From Ignavibacteriota bacterium (lineage in GTDB: Bacteria > Bacteroidota > Ignavibacteria > Tepidaquicellales > Tepidaquicellaceae): a DNA stretch of 64,000 nt. The translations under genes were made by a program, and so were the position numbers. Under the pieces are notes generated by a model, which saw nothing but the letters and a program-made list of their open reading frames with translations, did no database searches and had not been told where the DNA came from. This document shows, one piece after another, positions 61,427-64,000 of this stretch. Position 1 is the first letter of the stretch, and each line of letters begins with the position of its first letter. The stretch is taken from the NCBI GenBank assembly GCA_016218085.1, contig JACREY010000011.1, forward strand, positions 124,001 to 188,000, read 5' to 3'.

Positions 61427-62965
61427 CTATAAAGTACTAAGGATGCCTTTGATGTCGTGAACCACATTGGCAGCCTCTTTGTCTTTCTTTATTAAATTTC
61501 TGATTAAATTATGCGCATATAAAACTGTTGCGTGGTCCTTGCCGCCGAAGTAAAGTCCTATTGACTGCAGTGTCATACTTGTCATTTCTTTTGCGAGGTA
61601 CATTGCCACCTGGCGCGCAAATGCAATTTCCTTTGTGCGCTTTTTCGAAAGGATGCTGTTCTCTGAAACGCGCAGATAATCGGCTACGGTGAAAATAATA
61701 TTTTCGAGAGAAATGATTTTTGCTTTCTTCACGTTCCCTATTACACGCTTTATTACGTTCTCGGCAATTTTCATATTTATTTCGCCGTCATAGACCAGTG
61801 TGCTTTCGGAAATTGTTCCCGCCACGCAGCCTTCGAGAGTGCGAATGCTGTCTTTTACATTGGTTGCGATGTAGTGGATTACCTCTTCCGGTACCTGTAT
61901 ATTAAAATCGTTATATTTCTTCTGTATGATAGCAACTCTCATTTCCCAGCTGGGTGGTTGTATGTCAACCGTAATTCCCCATTTAAAGCGTGATACGAGC
62001 CTCTCCTCGATGTCTTTCAGTTCGCTGAGCGGTTTATCACAGGAAAAAATGATGTGCTTCTTGTTATTGTAGAGAGTATTAAAAATCTGATACATAAAAT
62101 CCTGTGTTGCGCTCTTGCCGCCAAGGTTCTGCACGTCGTCGAGTATAAGCACGTCAAGTGATTTGAAAAATTCATCGAGCTTCTTAATGCCCGTCTTCCC
62201 TTTCGAGAATTCTATTCTGTCCTGTGCTATGTGCGTGGTGAACTGTGTTGTGAAATCAGGCGTCGTGGTATAATAAATTTTCTTCTCGGGATATTTTTTC
62301 AAAATCTCGTGACCGATAGCCTGAATAAGATGAGTCTTGCCGAGTCCGACTCCGCCATAAACAAAATACGGATTGTAAGACTTGCCCGGGTTATTTGCAA
62401 TTGCGTATGCTGCGGCAACTGCAAACTCATTGCTCTCGCCTTTTATAAATGTATCGAATTGATGTTTTGGGTTCAGGTTTGAATCGAAAGGTTTGGTTTC
62501 GGTATTATCCGAAATCACTTCCGCCCCCTGTGATTTATTTCCGTAGGGATAATCGAAGTTGATTACGGAATTGTTACTATTAACAGTCTCACTTTGATTT
62601 GTGTTTTTTTCTTCTTCCTGAACTTCATCGAAAAGGCTCTTCTGAGAAATCTCATAATTTAATTTACCGTTTTCACCGAGCAATCCGCTTTCTATTACAC
62701 CGTTTATCTGCTTATTAAATCTTTTAACAATCATACCGTAGTAGTCGTTGCTGGGAACAGCAATTGTAAGCGTGTTATTAATATAACTTTTCGGAGTGAT
62801 AACAGAGAACCACGTCTTGATTTCGCTTTCTTTTAACTTCTGAGAGAGAAGTTCAAGAAATTTTTTCCAGACGCTTTCGGCATCGAGAAGTTCTTTAGCC
62901 GGTTCAATGTTTGCTTTTTCGGAATCGTAAGGTATTATCGAAAGATTAGTAGAATATTCAGCCAC
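61427..62965 (-). CDS. dnaA: Chromosomal replication initiator DnaA
   Basis: All four domains are seen: domain I (VWKKFLELLSQKLKESEIKT), a variable linker (about 110-165), the AAA+ domain III with G204-G-V-G-L-G-K-T211 and LDVLILDDVQNLGGK, and domain IV with the DNA-binding signature GGKDHATVLYAHNLI. DnaA opens oriC and loads the helicase. The signature is normally GGRDHTTV; here Thr after the His is Ala, which may go with a changed box sequence. 512 aa is on the long side because of the linker. Confidence 0.97.
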   Translation of the reverse strand: MAEYSTNLSIIPYDSEKANIEPAKELLDAESVWKKFLELLSQKLKESEIKTWFSVITPKSYINNTLTIAVPSNDYYGMIVKRFNKQINGVIESGLLGENGKLNYEISQKSLFDEVQEEEKNTNQSETVNSNNSVINFDYPYGNKSQGAEVISDNTETKPFDSNLNPKHQFDTFIKGESNEFAVAAAYAIANNPGKSYNPYFVYGGVGLGKTHLIQAIGHEILKKYPEKKIYYTTTPDFTTQFTTHIAQDRIEFSKGKTGIKKLDEFFKSLDVLILDDVQNLGGKSATQDFMYQIFNTLYNNKKHIIFSCDKPLSELKDIEERLVSRFKWGITVDIQPPSWEMRVAIIQKKYNDFNIQVPEEVIHYIATNVKDSIRTLEGCVAGTISESTLVYDGEINMKIAENVIKRVIGNVKKAKIISLENIIFTVADYLRVSENSILSKKRTKEIAFARQVAMYLAKEMTSMTLQSIGLYFGGKDHATVLYAHNLIRNLIKKDKEAANVVHDIKGILSTL

Positions 62966-63422
62966 GCTAACAAATTAGAAAATTATTAACAAATCAATTT
63001 TATTTAAAAAACTACTTTAAGTGCAGGCGTTAATTTTAAGGAAAAAACGCCCTTAAAACGGAGACTTCTTAACAACCGTTTTTGGGTTATAACTACTATA
63101 TTTTCAATAAGGTTAACTAAAATACGGGTAGTTATTAACAATCGTTGTTAGAAATTAAGATTTCTTAACACCCAAATATAAAAAATCAGAACGGATAAAA
63201 AAAGTTATTAACAATGTATTAACACGAAAAACTCATTGCAATAACTTATCAAATATTAGCGAAAAAAAGTTTTACTGTCAAGATTGAAATAAAAATCCAT
63301 TGAAAAAATTTTTATTTTGCGGAAAAAAATTTTAAGCACACGAAAATATTCAATATCCAAAAAAGAGTCTGTAATTTCATTGATGTAATCGTTAATTTTA
63401 GGCATAAAATGAAAAATGTCCG
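62966..63422. other. Probable replication origin (oriC) upstream of dnaA
   Basis: An AT-rich 457-bp gap between divergent genes with a dense set of one 9-mer: TTATTAACA at 62983, 63132 and 63205, TTCTTAACA at 63066 and 63162, GTATTAACA at 63216. Two more (reverse strand) flank dnaA on its other side. Repeated DnaA-box-like motifs, AT-rich stretches (about 62993-63015), the dnaA gene itself, and parS sites about 10 kb away all fit an origin. The canonical TTATCCACA box is not seen. Confidence 0.6.
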
Positions 63423-64000
63423 TTGAAGAGCAGAGAATATTTAAATTTCGTAGTAAGTAAAATAGAAAACGACCTGAAAATTTCCGGCGCATCAGCAGAG
63501 CAGATGAAGTGCCTGTATGTGCTTGGTGTATTGAAGAATTCGGATAATCTATTAAAGGACATTTACACAATTTCCCGCATAAAAAATTTCAAGCCGCTCG
63601 GCAATTACCTGCTTTTCATACTCAAGAAATCGGAAACGGGGGAAGTGCGTTTCGATAACCTTCTTGAAAACCTTAATCAGGACAGGGAATTTATAATCAG
63701 GGAGCTGAAAAGCCGCTTCAGGCTTGATGCGCAGGAAGAAGACGGAAGCCCCGCGGAAATCACACGCAAGCCCAAAGAAGAAGAGGTGAAAGAAGAAAAA
63801 ATCACAGACGAAATCAGGAAAATTCTTGCCGAATCAAAATTCAAGGTTGAGGAAATCGACAACGAGCTTGTAACGGAAGAATTTATCGAAACGGACGTTA
63901 AGGAAGACAGTGACTCCATAGTGCGCGGAAATTATCTTGAACTTCTTCAGCCGGAAAACGGATACGAAGAGGATTCGGTTTTTTCCCTGCCGACAGATAA
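63423..64000 (+). CDS. Charged helical protein of unknown function, 3' end beyond the window
   Basis: A continuous frame runs from about 63423 (TTG; the upstream in-frame stop is at 63405) to the window end, 192 codons. It reads MKSREYLNFVVSKIEND, SAEQMKCLYVLGVLKNSDNL, NFKPLGNYLLFILKK, then a Glu/Lys-rich part from about residue 105 (PKEEEVKEEKITDEIRKIL, LVTEEFIETDVKEDSD). The codon choice resembles neighbouring genes. The first ATG is internal (63502), so the start is uncertain. No family is recognised. It diverges from dnaA across the putative origin. Confidence 0.6.
   Translation, partial: MKSREYLNFVVSKIENDLKISGASAEQMKCLYVLGVLKNSDNLLKDIYTISRIKNFKPLGNYLLFILKKSETGEVRFDNLLENLNQDREFIIRELKSRFRLDAQEEDGSPAEITRKPKEEEVKEEKITDEIRKILAESKFKVEEIDNELVTEEFIETDVKEDSDSIVRGNYLELLQPENGYEEDSVFSLPTD

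Overview
This window looks like chromosome of an AT-rich FCB-group bacterium, most likely Ignavibacteria/Ignavibacteriales or a close Bacteroidota-side relative. Three things point there. Ten predicted secreted proteins end in the same type IX secretion (T9SS) sorting domain, with an NYPNPFNP core, a later SGVYFY-like motif and a Lys-rich end. DUF6029-like and Omp28-like envelope proteins are present. The clearest promoter, upstream of a TrmB-type regulator, carries the Bacteroidota -7 element TAnnTTTG. The assignment is inference; no rRNA or tRNA gene was seen.

Layout. 0-0.45 kb: start of crcB and a GroES-like gene. 0.6-13.1 kb: T9SS cargo genes (two YCF48/BNR-type, M28 peptidase, sialidase-like repeats, Omp28/adhesin fusion) and a TrmB regulator in an operon with another cargo gene. 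13.2-15.5 kb: ECF-like sigma factor followed by a beta-helix cargo gene. 15.7-22.7 kb: PPK2, M42 aminopeptidase, FN3-type cargo, a STAND NTPase with TPRs, and lipoate ligase. 22.8-28.8 kb: two very large cargo genes on the minus strand. 29.6-35.5 kb: dnaG, ptsI, phosphoglucose/phosphomannose isomerase, nuoH. 35.8-41.0 kb: TlpA / DUF6029-like barrel / Omp28 lipoprotein operon, then an HhH barrel protein. 41.0-47.5 kb: an island bounded by repeats, with a minus-strand run SIR2, HerA-type ATPase, KTSC protein and HEPN-like protein, plus a separately promoted HTH gene and a lipoprotein. 47.5-58.5 kb: S8 protease, der, comM-like, two parS sites, mnmG, two 29-30-residue membrane peptides, a response regulator and envelope or hypothetical genes. 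58.5-59.4 kb: a nest of palindromic elements and a dead T9SS tail. 59.4-64.0 kb: recN, dnaA, a probable oriC and a partial gene.

How it fits together. Secreted repeat proteins, their sorting tails and local regulators (TrmB with a 21-bp operator; sigma factor with beta-helix cargo) form an extracellular-surface programme. dnaA, repeated TTATTAACA boxes and two parS sites about 10 kb away mark the replication-origin domain.

The best candidate for an under-described system is the SIR2-HerA-KTSC-HEPN-like operon: the NAD-depleting SIR2/HerA pair is known, but the translationally tight KTSC gene and the protein with an R-x4-H motif downstream are not standard parts I know of. Also notable are the tandem paralogous 29-30-residue membrane peptides ahead of a lone receiver protein, and a STAND-TPR protein lacking an N-terminal effector.
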